Positions 13,410 through 14,480 of a stretch of 14,480 nt of DNA are shown here, in pieces; the stretch's first letter is position 1; the number at the start of each line of letters is the position of its first letter. Source of the stretch: Bacillota bacterium. GTDB taxonomy: Bacteria; Bacillota; Clostridia; Peptostreptococcales; Anaerovoracaceae. The position numbers were made by a program, and so were the translations under genes. The notes beneath the pieces were generated by a model that saw nothing but the letters and a program-made list of their open reading frames with translations, ran no database searches and was not told the origin of the DNA. The stretch spans positions 1-14,480 of the forward strand of contig JAFZRK010000126.1 of NCBI GenBank assembly GCA_017619905.1, in the 5' to 3' direction.

Positions 13410-14480
13410 ATGAGTCTTATCAACTATCGGATAACTGTAGAGACACCGTCCGGTCCGGAAAAGCTCAGCGGAATGGCCGAGCTGTCCGGCGGTCCTCTGC
13501 GCATAAGATGCGATGTGCCGCAGGGACTGCTGCGCGACGTCGAGGCCGACATGCGCCTGGAGATAACGGAGGGCGACCGGATCTTCGTAAACGGCTACCA
13601 GACCTGGACCTATTCCCCGGAGTTCGCCCCGTGGGACGTTCAGCGGGTTTTCGGAAAGAAGCTCCCGGAGAAGCTTACGCACAAGTTCTATCTGGAAAGA
13701 TACGGCGATCTGTTCTTCCGCAAGTACTCAGAGAAGCCGGGCATCTTTACGGGTTATTCATACTGCTACGTAAGAAGCGGCAGCAAGTTCCGCCTGTTCG
13801 CGTCTCTGGACGAGGAGCCGGGCTACACGATCTTTACTGTTGACGCTCCGACCGATACCCTGCGGATCGAGCGCGATTGCCGCGGAACGGCCTGCGGCGA
13901 GAATCTGAGCGCTTTCGATCTTTTCTACGCAGAAGGCGCGGAGAACGAAGTGTTCGACGCCTGGTTCAAGGCCATGGGCGTTGAGCCGCGGACAACGGAA
14001 AAACTTGCGGGCTATACCAGCTGGTACAACCGCTACAACAAGATATGCGAATCGGACCTTATGTCGGATCTGGACGGAGCGACAGGGATACTGCGCCGCG
14101 GAGATCTGTTCCAGATAGACGACGGATGGCAGGCCGCTGTAGGCGACTGGCTTAACGTCCGCGAGGACCGTTTCCCGTCCGGTCTTAAGGCATTCGTGGA
14201 CGAGATCCACATGAGGGGATATAAGGCAGGCCTGTGGCTTGCGCCTTTCGGCGCGCAGGAGAGCTCCGCGCTTGTAAAGGACCACCCTGACTGGCTCTTA
14301 AAGCCCGGCGGAAAGCCCTGGGCCGCGGGCGTCAACTGGGGGCCGTTCTACGCTCTGGACATCGATAAGCCGGAGGTCGTGGAATACCTGGAAAAAGTGT
14401 TCCGTACGGTCTTCGATGAGTGGGGATTCGACCTTGTAAAGCTGGACTTCCTGTATGCCGCTGCTCCCTACGGAACTGAA
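13410..14480 (+). CDS. Alpha-galactosidase, glycoside hydrolase family 36 (3' end outside window)
   Basis: The frame stays open to the window edge; 357 residues are visible. The N-terminal 190 residues are a beta-rich domain with NGYQTWTYSPEF (61-72). The TIM barrel starts at GYTSWYNRYN (201-210), then FQIDDGWQ (234-241), KAGLWLAPFGAQ (272-283) and FDLVKLDFLYA (340-350), where Asp346 is the nucleophile position of GH36. The acid/base Asp lies beyond the edge. The enzyme removes terminal alpha-1,6-galactose from melibiose, raffinose and similar sugars. With the nucleophile near residue 346 it resembles compact bacterial GH36 enzymes such as that of Thermotoga maritima rather than the roughly 730-residue forms (inference). 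There is no signal peptide, so cytoplasmic. AAGGA at 13398-13402 lies 7 bases before the ATG, and the symporter gene ends 13 bases upstream, so it belongs to the same operon. Confidence 0.93.
   Translation, partial: MSLINYRITVETPSGPEKLSGMAELSGGPLRIRCDVPQGLLRDVEADMRLEITEGDRIFVNGYQTWTYSPEFAPWDVQRVFGKKLPEKLTHKFYLERYGDLFFRKYSEKPGIFTGYSYCYVRSGSKFRLFASLDEEPGYTIFTVDAPTDTLRIERDCRGTACGENLSAFDLFYAEGAENEVFDAWFKAMGVEPRTTEKLAGYTSWYNRYNKICESDLMSDLDGATGILRRGDLFQIDDGWQAAVGDWLNVREDRFPSGLKAFVDEIHMRGYKAGLWLAPFGAQESSALVKDHPDWLLKPGGKPWAAGVNWGPFYALDIDKPEVVEYLEKVFRTVFDEWGFDLVKLDFLYAAAPYGTE

Overview
The window looks like a chromosomal segment of an anaerobic, moderately GC-rich low-GC-lineage Gram-positive bacterium (Bacillota, probably Clostridia). 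The clues are an LtaS-type lipoteichoic-acid synthase-like sulfatase, a 'reverse' rubrerythrin with its rubredoxin domain at the N terminus, strong AGGAGG-type ribosome binding sites, and sigma-A-like promoters. The genus cannot be told from the sequence alone. Nearly all of the sequence is accounted for by ordinary genes and short intergenic regions. No CRISPR array, insertion sequence, integrase or phage gene was seen.

Layout. (1) Positions 1-714 hold the C-terminal ATPase part of an ABC exporter, cut by the window edge and followed by a terminator. (2) Positions 962-1846 hold a stand-alone radical SAM protein. A 16-bp perfect palindrome lies where the -35 box of its likely promoter would be. 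(3) A minus-strand tRNA-Ala(GGC) with encoded CCA converges on the radical SAM gene and shares a two-way terminator with it. (4) An mscS-type mechanosensitive channel gene and a TPR-protein gene form a plus-strand pair (2179-3828). (5) A minus-strand pair reads from 8357 down to 3825: a large LtaS-like gene with an Arg/Ser/Ala-rich N-terminal tail, then a CASTOR/POLLUX-type ion channel gene. Its last codon overlaps the stop of the TPR gene. (6) A divergent plus-strand pair encodes reverse rubrerythrin and a GlsB/YeaQ-type small membrane protein (8582-9427), closed by a terminator. (7) A galactoside operon (9639 to the window end) has a GH2 beta-galactosidase-like enzyme, a MelB-type cation/melibiose symporter, and a GH36 alpha-galactosidase that runs off the edge.

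How the genes fit together. The middle is rich in envelope and ion-homeostasis functions: osmotic valve, CASTOR-like channel, polyglycerolphosphate polymer synthesis and a small stress membrane protein. The right end is a compact sugar-use operon: MelB would import alpha-galactosides (and possibly related sugars) with a cation, and the two cytoplasmic hydrolases would cleave alpha- and beta-linked galactose. The MelB call is strong: Asp19, Asp55, Asp59, Asp124, Trp128 and Arg149 fall at the same residue numbers as in enterobacterial MelB.

I see no convincing wholly new system. The least ordinary points are the RS-like tail on the LtaS homologue, its pairing with a CASTOR-type channel, the palindrome at 844-859, a helical insertion in the GH2 enzyme, and an AT-rich promoter-like patch inside that same gene.
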